A stretch of 64,000 bases of DNA from Desulfohalobiaceae bacterium S24. Lineage in GTDB: Bacteria > Desulfobacterota > Desulfovibrionia > Desulfovibrionales > Desulfothermaceae. Positions 50,124 through 59,648 of this stretch are shown here, piece after piece (position 1 is the stretch's first letter; every line of letters begins with the position of its first letter). The DNA lies in assembly GCA_011389765.1 (NCBI GenBank), contig JAABTT010000008.1, forward strand, positions 1 to 64,000, read 5' to 3'. The translations under genes and the position numbers were made by a program. The notes beneath the pieces were generated by a model. It was not told where the DNA came from and did not search any database. It saw only the letters and a list, made by a program, of their open reading frames with translations.

Positions 50124-51401
50124 ATGAAGTTCAACCTGCTCACGCTCTTTCCTGAATTTTTTCCCGGTCCCCTTTCCTGCGGTTTGATGGGCAAGGCCAT
50201 TGCCCGGGGCCTGGTCGAGTATTCTCTGGTCAACCCCAGAGACTTTGCCCCGGACAGACACCGCAGTGTGGACGACCGGCCTTTCGGCGGGGGCCCCGGC
50301 ATGGTCATGAGTCTTGACCCTTTGCTCCGGGCCCTTGCAAGCCTTGATCATCCGGGCCGGATTCTTGTCCTGTCCCCGGACGGGCGAGTGTTCGATCAAA
50401 CCCTGGCGCTCGAATTTGCCCAAGAAAGCGATTTGACTCTGGTCTGCGGACGATATGAAGGCATCGATGCCCGTTTTCAGGAATTTGTCTCCTGCGAGGC
50501 CGTCTCCATGGGCAATTATGTCCTCAACGGCGGAGAGAGCGGCGCCTTGTGCCTCATGGAAGCGGTTTCCAGGCTGCAGCCCTCCTTCATGGGCTCCGAG
50601 GATTCGGCCCAAGATGAAAGCTTCAGTTCCGGCTTGCTCGAATATCCACACTACACGCGGCCGGCTGAATATGAAGGGGCCAGAGTCCCGGAGGTCCTTT
50701 TATCCGGAAACCATCAGGAAATCGCCGCCTGGCGAAAAGAACAGGCCCTTCGCAAGACCCTGCTGCAGCGTCCGGACCTTCTGGAAGAGAGCTGTATAGC
50801 GCCTGACGATCTGCTTTTTTTACGGCAGCTATCGCGATTCAAGCCAGGCAAAAATCTGTATCTGGGGCTGGTGCATTTTCCGGTCCTGAATAAAAAAAAT
50901 GAAATCACGGCTGTTTCTTTGACAAATTTTGATATTCACGATATAGCACGCGTTTGTTGTTCCTACGGTCTGGGTGGTTTTTTTGTGATCACCCCCCTTG
51001 AGGATCAGCAGGAACTGGCCCGAAGCCTCATCCGCTACTGGAAAAAGGGACAGGGAGGCCGGAACAATCCGGATCGGGTTCAGGCCCTGGATTGTGTGGA
51101 TGTCGTTGCCGACTTGGAGGAGGCGGTCCAGGCGATACGCAAGAATTGCGGGGTCCTTCCCAGGCAGATCGCCAGCAGCGCCAAAACCCGGGGACGGACC
51201 AGTTATCAAGAAGTACGACATGCCTTGCAGGATGAAGCTGTGCTGCTTCTTCTGGGAACCGGGCATGGTCTGGCGGATCAGATTTTAGACGGCGCGGACG
51301 GTTTGCTGCCGCCGCTGCGGGCCATGAGTTCCTACAACCATCTTTCAGTCAGAACGGCAGCAGCAGTGATCGTGGATCGGATTATTGGAGAATCGTCATG
51401 A
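50124..51401 (+). CDS. trmD: tRNA (guanine37-N1)-methyltransferase TrmD with extra C-terminal SPOUT-like domain
   Basis: About 425 aa. Residues 1-235 are a complete TrmD knot methyltransferase that makes m1G37 in t[62 protein letters not shown] and [10 protein letters not shown]. The remaining about 190 residues ([17 protein letters not shown] ... [12 protein letters not shown] ... [15 protein letters not shown] ... [18 protein letters not shown]) form a second SPOUT-like RNA methyltransferase domain, a fusion seen in Desulfovibrio-type bacteria. The start is ambiguous: the ATG at 50124 gives the family start, while the track's 16 extra residues come from repeat element E1. No clear Shine-Dalgarno. 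The stop precedes rplS by 14 bp. Confidence 0.94.
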   Translation: MKFNLLTLFPEFFPGPLSCGLMGKAIARGLVEYSLVNPRDFAPDRHRSVDDRPFGGGPGMVMSLDPLLRALASLDHPGRILVLSPDGRVFDQTLALEFAQESDLTLVCGRYEGIDARFQEFVSCEAVSMGNYVLNGGESGALCLMEAVSRLQPSFMGSEDSAQDESFSSGLLEYPHYTRPAEYEGARVPEVLLSGNHQEIAAWRKEQALRKTLLQRPDLLEESCIAPDDLLFLRQLSRFKPGKNLYLGLVHFPVLNKKNEITAVSLTNFDIHDIARVCCSYGLGGFFVITPLEDQQELARSLIRYWKKGQGGRNNPDRVQALDCVDVVADLEEAVQAIRKNCGVLPRQIASSAKTRGRTSYQEVRHALQDEAVLLLLGTGHGLADQILDGADGLLPPLRAMSSYNHLSVRTAAAVIVDRIIGESS

Positions 51402-51415
51402 TAAGGAGTACAAAA

Positions 51416-51766
51416 ATGGATGCCATCACAAAGATAGACCAGGAGCATTTGCGGATCGATCTTCCCCAATTCAAGGCCGGGGATACCGTCAATGTTCATA
51501 TCAGAATCATTGAGGGAGAAAAAGAACGGATTCAGATCTTTAAAGGATCGGTGATCCGACTCAAAAGGGGAAGAACCAATTCCACCTTTACCGTTCGAAA
51601 GATTTCCGGCGGCGTCGGGGTTGAACGTATTTTCCCCATAAATTCTCCGGCCATCGAGAAAATTGAAGTCGTCTCCCGCGGAAAAGTCAGGCAGGGCAGG
51701 ATTTATTACCTGCGCAATCTGCGGGGCAAGGCTGCTAGGATTAAGCCGAGGGATATCAGACGCTAA
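51416..51766 (+). CDS. rplS: Ribosomal protein bL19
   Basis: A 116-aa large-subunit protein at the subunit interface. [26 protein letters not shown], then [21 protein letters not shown] and the basic C-terminus [20 protein letters not shown] are characteristic. TAAGGAG sits eight bases before the ATG at 51416; the track's earlier start overlaps trmD. Confidence 0.97.
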   Translation: MDAITKIDQEHLRIDLPQFKAGDTVNVHIRIIEGEKERIQIFKGSVIRLKRGRTNSTFTVRKISGGVGVERIFPINSPAIEKIEVVSRGKVRQGRIYYLRNLRGKAARIKPRDIRR

Positions 51767-51778
51767 GCGTGACGACCC

Positions 51779-51821
51779 GCCCCATGGTTCTTAAAAACAG
51801 CAGTGCGGGAATCATGGGGCC
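51779..51821. other. Hairpin-forming sequence after rplS
   Basis: GCCCCATGgttc ... ggaatCATGGGGC forms a stem with a long loop between rplS and rnhB. No T run; may be a weak terminator or mRNA-processing site. Confidence 0.35.
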
Positions 51822-51845
51822 GGGGGTCTTCGCCTGGATTTTTCA

Positions 51846-52448
51846 TTGAAACAATTTCCTTCACCTCTGGCCGGCATTGACGAGGCAGGTCGCGGGTGCC
51901 TCGCCGGTCCTGTTGTGGCTGCAGCGGTGATTCTCCCGGATGGATTCTCGCTTCCCGGCCTGACCGATTCAAAAAAACTTTCCCCCTCGCATCGCCGGCA
52001 GCTGTTTGCAGCAATCAGGTCCAGGTCCCTGTCCTGGGCGGTTGGTCTTGCCTGGCCCCCTGAAATTGACCGGATCAACATCCTTCAAGCGACTTTGGCG
52101 GCCATGCAGAGGGCTGTGAAACACTTGAAGCTCCCCCCGGCCTTTGTTCTGATCGATGGGAATGCCGCCCCTGATTTTCTGATCCCGCATACCTGCATTC
52201 CCAAGGCCGATGCCCTTTTTCCGGCTGTTTCAGCCGCTTCGATCGTGGCTAAAACCTATAGAGACCGCTTGATGTCGAGCTTGGACAGACAATACCCGGA
52301 CTACGGATTAAAAATCCATAAAGGTTACGCAACCAGCAAACATGTCCAGCAACTGCGCAAGCATGGACCCAGCCCCTTGCACAGAAAAAGCTTTCGGCCG
52401 GTTCGGGATTTTTTTATGGAGAAACAGGGATGCTTACCCGGCATATAA
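51846..52448 (+). CDS. rnhB: Ribonuclease HII
   Basis: A 200-aa nuclease that removes ribonucleotides from DNA duplexes. Motifs GIDEAGRGCLAGPVVAAAVIL (acidic pair D-E at about 10-11), LTDSKKLSPSHRRQLF, VLIDGNAAPDF with a catalytic D, and VSAASIVAKTYRDRLM with HKGYATSKH close to the end are all present. The start is a TTG (51846), since no ATG or GTG fits the frame near the family start. The last 19 bases overlap yraN. Confidence 0.95.
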   Translation: MKQFPSPLAGIDEAGRGCLAGPVVAAAVILPDGFSLPGLTDSKKLSPSHRRQLFAAIRSRSLSWAVGLAWPPEIDRINILQATLAAMQRAVKHLKLPPAFVLIDGNAAPDFLIPHTCIPKADALFPAVSAASIVAKTYRDRLMSSLDRQYPDYGLKIHKGYATSKHVQQLRKHGPSPLHRKSFRPVRDFFMEKQGCLPGI

Positions 52449-52834
52449 GCTTGGGCAAGGCCGGTGAGGAGTTGGCCGGGGTCTATTTGCAAACACAAGG
52501 TTTTCAGATAGTATCAAGGAACTGGAGATGCAGAGGAGGCGAGCTTGATATTATCTGCTCCTCCCGGGAGCGCATTGTTTTTGTGGAGGTAAAGACGCGC
52601 ACTGATCAAGATCGAGGACTCCCGGGCGAAGCTCTGGACGAAAAAAAGCAGAAACGCCTTTTAAAAGCCGCAGGGATCTATCTGAGTCGCCAAAAGCTCT
52701 GGGACCGTCCCAGCCGCTTTGATCTGATTGCTGTTTCCTTTGAGGCTACGGGCTGTCATCTGGAACATATACCCGATGTTATCCAATTCTCCCAAACTAT
52801 GGCTGGTTGCCACGCCCATTGGCAACCCTGGTGA
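52430..52834 (+). CDS. yraN: YraN/UPF0102 family endonuclease-like protein
   Basis: A 134-aa protein. LGKAGEELAGVYLQTQGFQIVSRNWRCRGGELDIICSSRERIVFVEVKTR carries the PD-(D/E)xK nuclease pattern (E-L-D-I ... V-E-V-K). The family is linked to Holliday-junction-type nucleases, but its cell role is not settled. It overlaps rnhB upstream and rsmI downstream, a common order. The C-terminus (QTMAGCHAHWQPW) is longer than in many homologues because it runs into the rsmI start region. Confidence 0.9.
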   Translation: MLTRHISLGKAGEELAGVYLQTQGFQIVSRNWRCRGGELDIICSSRERIVFVEVKTRTDQDRGLPGEALDEKKQKRLLKAAGIYLSRQKLWDRPSRFDLIAVSFEATGCHLEHIPDVIQFSQTMAGCHAHWQPW

Positions 52835-53621
52835 TTTGAGCTTCCGGGCCCAGGAAGTGCTTTCGGCGGTGGATGTGATTTGCGCTGAAGACACTCGACA
52901 AGCGGGTCTTTTCTGCCGGCGCCACAGTATTCAAGGGGCCAGATTCTGCAGTTTTTTTGAGCATAATGAACAGGAGCGCATTCAAAGCGTACTCGGTTTT
53001 CTGGAAAAGGGACTGGAGGTGGCCCTGATTTCAAATGCCGGCAGTCCGCTGATTGCCGACCCGGGATACCGGCTTGTTCGGACCTGCCGCGAAAAGGGCT
53101 TCCCTGTCTCGCCAATCCCCGGCCCGAGCGCCCCTATAGCCGCTTTGACCGCGAGTGGTCTGCCGCCGTATCCATTCACCTTTTTGGGATTTTTACCCAG
53201 AAAAGCCGGAGATCAGCAGCGCACCCTGGCCCCGTTCGCATCGCTCAAAAGCACTCTGGTTTTTTTTGAGCGAAAGTCCAGGCTGCAGAGCACCCTGAAC
53301 AATGTCCTGCAGGCCCTGGGGGATCGAGAGGCCTGTCTGTGCCGGGAGATGACCAAGTCATTTGAAGAATTCATCCCCTTCCGACTGGCTGAGGCCCAAA
53401 ACCTGGAGTATGAACCCCTGGGCGAATTTACAGTGATCGTGGGGCCGCCTGAAATCTTTGCACCAAGTTCTGTCGAGGAAGTGGAGCGCTTGATCCGAAA
53501 ACACAAGCAGGCCGGAGCGCGGCCCAAAGACACGGTTCAGGAAGTCCTCCGGGAGACCAGAGGCTGGGATCGAAAAAGCGTCTATCGAGTCTATACAAAA
53601 ATCCAGAGGGACGCATGCTGA
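52776..53621 (+). CDS. rsmI: 16S rRNA (cytidine1402-2'-O)-methyltransferase RsmI
   Basis: A 281-aa tetrapyrrole-methylase-fold enzyme that methylates C1402 in the decoding centre. LWLVATPIGNPGDLSFRAQEVL, CAEDTRQAGLF, FFEHNE, ALISNAGSPLIADPGYRLV, PIPGPSAPIAALTASGLP and the terminal SVYRVYTKIQ are diagnostic. The ATG at 52776 overlaps the yraN 3' end; the track's start adds 16 residues. Its stop overlaps the start of the PTS IID gene by seven bases. Confidence 0.95.
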   Translation: MLSNSPKLWLVATPIGNPGDLSFRAQEVLSAVDVICAEDTRQAGLFCRRHSIQGARFCSFFEHNEQERIQSVLGFLEKGLEVALISNAGSPLIADPGYRLVRTCREKGFPVSPIPGPSAPIAALTASGLPPYPFTFLGFLPRKAGDQQRTLAPFASLKSTLVFFERKSRLQSTLNNVLQALGDREACLCREMTKSFEEFIPFRLAEAQNLEYEPLGEFTVIVGPPEIFAPSSVEEVERLIRKHKQAGARPKDTVQEVLRETRGWDRKSVYRVYTKIQRDAC

Positions 53622-54346
53622 AGCTGCAGACCCTGTTGCGCTGTTTTTTTCGAAGCTATTGCATCGGAGCCAATTTCAACACCAAAGGCCTGCAGAATAT
53701 CGGACTGTCTTTCGCCATGGATCCCGGATTGCAGAAAATCTATACAAATCCGGAGGAACTGCGGCAGGCCAGAATACGATACTTGGGCCTCTTTAACTGT
53801 CATCCCTACTGGACGCCTCTGCTGGTGGGCTATTTTCTGTTTCTTGAGGTGAAAATCGCCCGTAAAGTGATCTCGGAAGACACTTTTAAAAATGTCAAAA
53901 CAACGGCAACCTATACGCTTTCAGCTATTGGCGATTCTTTTTTCAGCGGTTCTTTTCTGGTCTTCTGGTCTTTGATACTGATTCTGCTGCTCAAGCTTGA
54001 GATGCGGGCCTGGGCCCTGATGTGGTTTGCTGTCTGGTTTTGCTGTCTTCAGCTTTTTAAATTGTATATTTTTTGGCAGGGATGGACCCGGGGCCTCACC
54101 TTTTTCCAGGGCCTCAAGCGCATGAACCTCATCAACTGGGGACAACGGCTGAAATATTTCAATGCCGGCCTGTTGCCGGCCATCTGGCTGCTGGTGTTTC
54201 CGAATCTGCAGCACCCCGTCCTGGTGGGTTCGGCCTGTGTTCTGACCGGGATCTGCGTCTGGGTACTCTGGAAAAGATGGCTCAGCCGCGAGTTTTTGCT
54301 GACCGGCTACTGTATTGTCCTCTACGCCTGGTTTATCTTGCTATGA
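53615..54346 (+). CDS. PTS mannose-family IID component
   Basis: A 243-aa membrane protein of the mannose/fructose/sorbose PTS IID family. It starts LKLQTLLRCFFRSYCIGANFNTKGLQNIGLSFAMDP, has NPEELRQARIRYLGLFNCHPYWTPLLVGYFLFLE, and carries DSFFSGSFLVFWSLILILLL and further hydrophobic helices near the C-terminus. IID normally works with IIC, IIB and IIA; none of these are next to it. It overlaps rsmI and ptsH, so it is translated with them. It may pair with IIABC encoded elsewhere or serve a regulatory PTS. Confidence 0.88.
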   Translation: MLKLQTLLRCFFRSYCIGANFNTKGLQNIGLSFAMDPGLQKIYTNPEELRQARIRYLGLFNCHPYWTPLLVGYFLFLEVKIARKVISEDTFKNVKTTATYTLSAIGDSFFSGSFLVFWSLILILLLKLEMRAWALMWFAVWFCCLQLFKLYIFWQGWTRGLTFFQGLKRMNLINWGQRLKYFNAGLLPAIWLLVFPNLQHPVLVGSACVLTGICVWVLWKRWLSREFLLTGYCIVLYAWFILL

Positions 54347-54618
54347 GTCACGCTATTGCAAAGAAGGTGTACATCCGGAATGAACTGGGGCTGCATGCCC
54401 GTCCGGCAGCGCTTCTGGCCCAGGAAGCCGCCAAATTCGAGGCGCATATCACCCTGGCCGTCGAGGAAATGGTGGTGGACGCCAAATCAGTTTTAGATCT
54501 GCTCAGCCTGGCGGCGGGTCAGGGAAAAACCATTTTGCTGCAGGCCGAAGGCCGAGATGCCGAGCAGGCTGTGCTCCACTTGGAAAATTTATTCAAAGAC
54601 GGATTCGGAGAAAATTGA
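54343..54618 (+). CDS. ptsH: Phosphocarrier protein HPr
   Basis: A 91-aa PTS phosphocarrier that takes phosphate from Enzyme I. The active histidine lies in NELGLHARPAALLAQEAAKF (H about 18), and the second-site region VDAKSVLDLLSLAAGQGK contains the serine homologous to HPr Ser46. In the track it is hidden within a longer frame (54073-54618); the true ATG at 54343 overlaps the IID stop codon (ATGA). Enzyme I follows immediately (2-bp gap). HPr kinase is not visible in the window. Confidence 0.95.
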   Translation: MSHAIAKKVYIRNELGLHARPAALLAQEAAKFEAHITLAVEEMVVDAKSVLDLLSLAAGQGKTILLQAEGRDAEQAVLHLENLFKDGFGEN

Positions 54619-54620
54619 GC

Positions 54621-56399
54621 ATGACAGGAAATACACTCACCGGCATACCGGTTTCGGCCGGCATTTCCATAGGTCAGGCCTATCTGCTTGGGGAAGACCA
54701 TTATTGTTTGATCCCCATGCAGAACATATCCAAAGATCTGGTGGAGCAAGAGGCCGAACGCTTAAAGCAGGCCTTTGAAAAGGCCTTGGAAGAACTGAAA
54801 AGGATCCGGGAAACTATTCCGGTCGAGCAATCAGAGCATGTGGCGATTCTGGATGTGCATATCATGATCCTCAACGACCCCAAGCTGCTCTCCACAACGC
54901 AGCGCTATATTCATGAGATGCACCTCAATGCGGAATGGGCTCTGGAAAAGGGAGTGACTGAAATCGAAAAGCGCTTCGAAGTCATAGACGATGATTATTT
55001 CCGGGAAAGAGCCCAGGAATTGCGCCTTTTGACGCGGCGGGTCAAAAATCAGCTTATAGGAAGTCCGGAATCCATCAAGCCCATCACCTCCAGGGTCATT
55101 CTGCTGGCCAACAACTTGACCCCGGCGGATACGGCTGAACTGGACGCCAGTAAGATCATGGCCTTTGCCACGGTGCAGGGCGCCAAGACTTCCCATGTGG
55201 CGATTCTGGCACGGACCTTGGAAATTCCGGCCGTGGCCGGGGTGGAAGGACTGCTCACTGCGGTCCAGGACGGTGATATCATCATTATTGACGGACTCAA
55301 AGGCCATGTGGTGGTCAGTCCTGATGACGATGAACTGACGCAATATTCCGATCTCAAATATCATTTCGAGCACTACCGCAAGGAGGTCATGCGGCACCGG
55401 GATCTGCCGGCAGTGACCACAGACGGTCATAAAATTGAACTCTTTGCCAATATTGAACTTTTTGAAGAGGTCTCAGCTGTTTTTGATTACGCCGGGGACG
55501 GGGTCGGCCTGTATCGAACTGAATACAGTTATCTCAACCGGTCTGATCTGCCCTCAGAAGAGGAGCTTTTTGAAGAATACAGGGATTTGGCTTCTATTCT
55601 GGCTCCCAGGAGCTTGATTATCAGGACCCTGGATGCCGGAGGGGACAAAATCGGTCAGGGATTTGAACACCTTGAAGAGGAAAATCCGGCTCTCGGTTTA
55701 CGAGCGGTGCGCTTCTGCCTCCGGTATAAGGACATTTTCAAAACTCAGCTCCGGGCCATTTTACGAGCCGCTCAACTTGAAAATGTCTCTCTGATGTTTC
55801 CCATGATTTCCGGAACCAGCGAACTCCGGGAAATCAAAAAAATCCTGGAGGAAACCAAAACCGAACTTCGGGAGCAATCCATTCCCTTCGGGGAGAACAT
55901 GGCCGTGGGCATTATGATGGAGTTGCCTTCCGCGGTTATGATCGCTGATATTCTGGCCAAGGAAGTCGATTTCTTCGCTATCGGAACCAACGATCTGATC
56001 CAGTATTCCTTGGGGATCGATCGTACCAATAAATATGTGGCCCATTTGTATCAGCCCCTGCATCCGGCTCTCATCCGCAGTTTGAAATTCATTGTGGATG
56101 CCGGACATGCAAATGGGATTACAGTCAGCATGTGCGGTGAAATGGCCTCCGACCCTTACTGCCTGCCGGTGCTTGTCGGCATGCAGGTGGACAGCCTGAG
56201 TCTCAATCCGCAGTCCATTCCGGCCATCAAGAAGATCTTGCGGAATCTGTCCCTGCATGAATGCTCCAACTTAATGGAGCGCATTTTGGAAAGCGACTCC
56301 GTATCCAAAAACAACCAGTTGATTCGAGACAATATTTTCAAAAAATTTCCGGATGAATTGATGTTTTACTCCTCCATGCTCGAACGCGAAGAGGAATAA
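54621..56399 (+). CDS. ptsI: PTS Enzyme I (phosphoenolpyruvate-protein phosphotransferase)
   Basis: A 592-aa enzyme that phosphorylates HPr using PEP. The phospho-histidine lies in ATVQGAKTSHVAILARTLEIPAVAG (about 190), followed by DGDIIIIDGLKGHVVVSP; the PEP-binding C-terminal barrel has VGLYRTEYSYLNR, IIRTLDAGGDKI, NPALGLRAVRFCL, LMFPMI, GIMMELPSAVMIADILAKEVDFFAIGTNDLIQYSLGIDR and MCGEMASDPYCLPVLVGM with the catalytic cysteine. Complete and normal length. I choose the ATG at 54621; the track's TTG is two codons earlier. With IID and HPr it forms a tight PTS set. Confidence 0.96.
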   Translation: MTGNTLTGIPVSAGISIGQAYLLGEDHYCLIPMQNISKDLVEQEAERLKQAFEKALEELKRIRETIPVEQSEHVAILDVHIMILNDPKLLSTTQRYIHEMHLNAEWALEKGVTEIEKRFEVIDDDYFRERAQELRLLTRRVKNQLIGSPESIKPITSRVILLANNLTPADTAELDASKIMAFATVQGAKTSHVAILARTLEIPAVAGVEGLLTAVQDGDIIIIDGLKGHVVVSPDDDELTQYSDLKYHFEHYRKEVMRHRDLPAVTTDGHKIELFANIELFEEVSAVFDYAGDGVGLYRTEYSYLNRSDLPSEEELFEEYRDLASILAPRSLIIRTLDAGGDKIGQGFEHLEEENPALGLRAVRFCLRYKDIFKTQLRAILRAAQLENVSLMFPMISGTSELREIKKILEETKTELREQSIPFGENMAVGIMMELPSAVMIADILAKEVDFFAIGTNDLIQYSLGIDRTNKYVAHLYQPLHPALIRSLKFIVDAGHANGITVSMCGEMASDPYCLPVLVGMQVDSLSLNPQSIPAIKKILRNLSLHECSNLMERILESDSVSKNNQLIRDNIFKKFPDELMFYSSMLEREEE

Positions 56400-56470
56400 T
56401 TTCTCTTCGGCATGGAGGACTGAGAGTTTTTGAAACTCGCAATCTGCAACCCGAACCCCGAGAACGGAAA

Positions 56471-56938
56471 ATGGCACAGGAAAAAAGCGGCATAAAAATC
56501 CTTGCCCGGAATAAATACATCAGGCGGCTTTTCGAAGTCATGGAGACTTTGGAAGCGGGTCTTGTTCTGACCGGTTCGGAGATCAAGTCCATCCGGGCCG
56601 GGAAAGTGAGCTTCAAGGACAGTCATGTTGTTTTTTCCGGGAATGAAGCCTTTATCCGGGGCTTGCATGTCGGGGCCTATGAAAATGCCGGATATGCCGG
56701 CCATGAACCGGAACGAGAACGAAAATTGCTCCTGCACAAAAGGGAGATTGATGTCCTGCGGGGCAAGGTGGAACAAAAAGGCCTGGCCGTGGTGCCCCTG
56801 AGCATGTATTTGAAAAATTCGAAAGCCAAGCTGGAAATCGCACTGGCCAAAGGGAAAAAAGTGCATGATCAACGGGAAGAACTCAAGCGGCGGGCCGTGC
56901 AGCGGGATCTGGCCCGGGAAATGAGCCGTTATAAATAA
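56471..56938 (+). CDS. smpB: SsrA-binding protein SmpB
   Basis: A 155-aa partner of tmRNA in ribosome rescue. KILARNKYIRRLFEVMETLEAGLVLTGSEIKSIRAG is the typical start, then VSFKDSHVVFSGNEAFIRGLHVGAYE and the C-terminal basic helix KAKLEIALAKGKKVHDQREELKRRAVQRDLAREM. The GKKxHDKR motif reads GKKVHDQR. The tmRNA gene itself is not seen in the window. Confidence 0.96.
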   Translation: MAQEKSGIKILARNKYIRRLFEVMETLEAGLVLTGSEIKSIRAGKVSFKDSHVVFSGNEAFIRGLHVGAYENAGYAGHEPERERKLLLHKREIDVLRGKVEQKGLAVVPLSMYLKNSKAKLEIALAKGKKVHDQREELKRRAVQRDLAREMSRYK

Positions 56939-56942
56939 TTAC

Positions 56943-57050
56943 AGACTTCGTACCCCAGTTGTGATATTTACACTTAATCGTTTAAAATAACAAAATATAG
57001 TTTACTTGACTTCAAAATCGGACATAATATCGAATTTCGTGCTTCGAATT
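56943..57050 (+). repeat. AT-rich element E2 (smpB-secA gap), inverse of 59979-60075
   Basis: GACTTCGTACCCCAGTTGTGA...TTGACTTCAAAATCGGACATAATATCGAA is the inverted counterpart of 59979-60075 (GACTTTGTAACCCAGTTGTGA...TTGACTTCAAAATTGGACATAATATCGAA read on the minus strand). It ends in a short TTCGTGCTTCGAA palindrome. The rest of the gap, to 57124, holds the secA ribosome-binding site. Confidence 0.85.
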
Positions 57051-57124
57051 TTTTATAAGCAGATATTTGTCCAAAAAAACTCAAATTTTAGCTCTTGGTG
57101 AAAGGCTCTGGAGACAGGTGAAGT

Positions 57125-59638
57125 ATGTTTGATTTTGTAGCAAAAAAAATATTAGGGACCAAAAATGATCGATATATTAAGACTTTAAATCCATGGGTCG
57201 ACTCGATCAACGCCCTTGAGCCTGAAATGGAAAATCTGGCTGATGCCGATTTCCCTCAAAAAATTGCAGCAATGCGCCAGGAAGTGGAGCAGGGAAAGCC
57301 TCTTGATGAGCTCCTGGTTCCGGTCTTCGCCCTTGTCCGGGAGGCCTCGAAACGAAGTCTCGGCATGCGGCCCTTTGATGTGCAGCTCATGGGCGGGGTG
57401 AGCCTGCATCAGGGCAAGGTGACGGAGATGAAAACCGGTGAAGGCAAGACCCTGGTGGCCACCATGCCCGTGGTGCTCAATGCCTTGACCGGCAAAGGCG
57501 TTCATCTGGTGACGGTCAATGATTACCTGGCCAGGCGCGATGCGGAGTGGATGGGGACTGTCTACCGTTTTCTGGGCTTGAACGTGGGCAATATCGAGCA
57601 CGGCCAGAGCGATGCCCTTAGAAAAGAGGCCTATCAGGCGGATATTACCTATGGAACCAACAACGAGTTCGGGTTTGATTACCTGCGGGACCATATGAAA
57701 TTTTATCCGGAACAGCTCGTGCAGCGGGGTATGCATTTCGCCATTGTGGACGAAGTGGACTCGGTGCTCATCGATGAAGCCCGGACTCCGCTCATCATTT
57801 CCGGCCCGGCCGAAGACTCGACTTCGCTGTACAAAAAAATCAATACCTTCATCCCCAGATTGAAAAAAGAGCAGGATTTCACCGTAGATGAAAAGGCCAA
57901 GACCGTCATGCTCACCGATGAAGGCGTGATCCACTGCGAGGAAATTCTGGGTATTGACAACCTTTTTGATCCGAAAAATATCAATTTTCAACATCACATT
58001 CTCCAGGCCCTCAAGGCCCATCACCTCTTCAAGCGGGATGCAGATTATCTGGTCAAGGACGGCCAGGTCATGATCGTGGATGAATTCACCGGACGGGTCA
58101 TGCCGGGCAGGCGGTACAGCGACGGCCTGCATCAGGCTTTGGAGGCCAAGGAACGGGTGAAAATCGAAGCGGAAAATCAGACCCTGGCCTCTATCACTTT
58201 TCAGAATTTTTTCCGGATGTATGAAAAACTGGCTGGAATGACCGGAACAGCCGACACCGAAGCCGTTGAATTCAAGGAGATCTACAATCTTGAAGTCGTG
58301 GTCATACCCACGCACAAGGATATGATCCGCAGAGATTATCCCGACATGGTCTACATGAACCAGAAGGACAAATATCAGGCCATTATTCAGGACATCGTGG
58401 ACTTGCATCAAAAGGGGCAGCCGGTTTTGGTGGGCACAACCTCCATCGACAAATCCGAATTCATTTCCCGCAGCCTGAAAAAGAGGCAGACCCCGCACGA
58501 GGTCCTGAACGCCAAGCATCATGAAAAAGAAGCGGAAATCGTGGCCATGGCCGGGGCCAAGGGGCGGGTGACCATTGCCACCAACATGGCCGGACGGGGA
58601 ACCGACATTGTCCTTGGCGAGGGCGTACGTGAACTGGGAGGCCTGCATATTCTCGGAACCGAGCGGCATGAAAGCCGGCGTATCGACAATCAGTTGCGGG
58701 GCCGTTCGGGACGACAGGGCGACCCGGGAAGCTCCAGGTTCTATTTGGCGCTTGATGACGACCTGCTGCGTCTTTTTGGTTCGGACCGCATTTCCTCACT
58801 CATGGAAAAGGTCGGGGTTGAAGAGGGCCAGGCCATTGAGAATGCCCTAATTTCCAGAGCGATTGAAAACGCCCAGAATCGGGTGGAAGAGCATAATTTC
58901 GACATCAGGAAGCAGCTTCTGGAATTCGATGATGTCATGAATCAACAGCGGAAAGTGATTTATGAACGGCGCCGGGAAATCATGCAGGAACAGAACCTGG
59001 AAGAAACCATTCAGGGCTATATCGGAGATATCCTAAATGAAATCTATGCCCCGCTTCAGGTCAAGGGCAAGGAGGCACCCGAACCTGAAACCCAGGAGCT
59101 GGTTCGCAGCAAGGTCCGGGAAATCTTTGCCCTCAACCGGGTTCTGGATCTCCAGGCAAGGCTGCCCGACAGGGAAGCAGCCGAACAGGGCATCCGCAAA
59201 ATCCTCGGAGAACTCAAAAGCAGCGCCGGGGAGCATTATCAGGAGATCCTGCGCTATTTTCTTCTTGAAAACCTGGATCGTTTCTGGAAGGAACACCTCC
59301 TGAACATGGATCACCTCAAGGAAGGGATCGGCTTGCGCGGCTATGGGCAGAAAGACCCCAAACATGAATATAAAAAAGAGGGCTTTAATCTGTTTCAGGA
59401 AATGCTCGACCTGATCAAGGAGAATACCTTGAAAGCGCTTTGCCGGGTGCGGCTTCAGGAAGTGGCCCAGGAGGAGCTCCAGCACAGGGAGGCAGCCCAG
59501 GATCTGCAGTTTAAAGGCGCCCCGGAAGAGGGGACGGCCGCAACGGAGCCGTATAAAAGAAATCAGCCCAAGGTCGGACGAAACGATCCCTGCCCCTGCG
59601 GGAGCGGGAAAAAGTATAAGAAATGCTGCGGAGCGTAG
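57125..59638 (+). CDS. secA: Protein translocase ATPase SecA
   Basis: An 837-aa motor that pushes preproteins through SecYEG. Walker A is in [22 protein letters not shown] (about 100), [20 protein letters not shown] is the DEAD box, and [34 protein letters not shown] and [30 protein letters not shown] complete the motor. The helical scaffold and wing follow, and the tail [17 protein letters not shown] is the zinc-binding SEC-C motif for SecB. Nothing is missing. Shine-Dalgarno GGAGACAGGTGAA. The gene is flanked on both sides by inverted copies of the same AT-rich repeat (E2 and E3). Confidence 0.97.
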   Translation: MFDFVAKKILGTKNDRYIKTLNPWVDSINALEPEMENLADADFPQKIAAMRQEVEQGKPLDELLVPVFALVREASKRSLGMRPFDVQLMGGVSLHQGKVTEMKTGEGKTLVATMPVVLNALTGKGVHLVTVNDYLARRDAEWMGTVYRFLGLNVGNIEHGQSDALRKEAYQADITYGTNNEFGFDYLRDHMKFYPEQLVQRGMHFAIVDEVDSVLIDEARTPLIISGPAEDSTSLYKKINTFIPRLKKEQDFTVDEKAKTVMLTDEGVIHCEEILGIDNLFDPKNINFQHHILQALKAHHLFKRDADYLVKDGQVMIVDEFTGRVMPGRRYSDGLHQALEAKERVKIEAENQTLASITFQNFFRMYEKLAGMTGTADTEAVEFKEIYNLEVVVIPTHKDMIRRDYPDMVYMNQKDKYQAIIQDIVDLHQKGQPVLVGTTSIDKSEFISRSLKKRQTPHEVLNAKHHEKEAEIVAMAGAKGRVTIATNMAGRGTDIVLGEGVRELGGLHILGTERHESRRIDNQLRGRSGRQGDPGSSRFYLALDDDLLRLFGSDRISSLMEKVGVEEGQAIENALISRAIENAQNRVEEHNFDIRKQLLEFDDVMNQQRKVIYERRREIMQEQNLEETIQGYIGDILNEIYAPLQVKGKEAPEPETQELVRSKVREIFALNRVLDLQARLPDREAAEQGIRKILGELKSSAGEHYQEILRYFLLENLDRFWKEHLLNMDHLKEGIGLRGYGQKDPKHEYKKEGFNLFQEMLDLIKENTLKALCRVRLQEVAQEELQHREAAQDLQFKGAPEEGTAATEPYKRNQPKVGRNDPCPCGSGKKYKKCCGA

Positions 59639-59648
59639 TGTCTTATCG

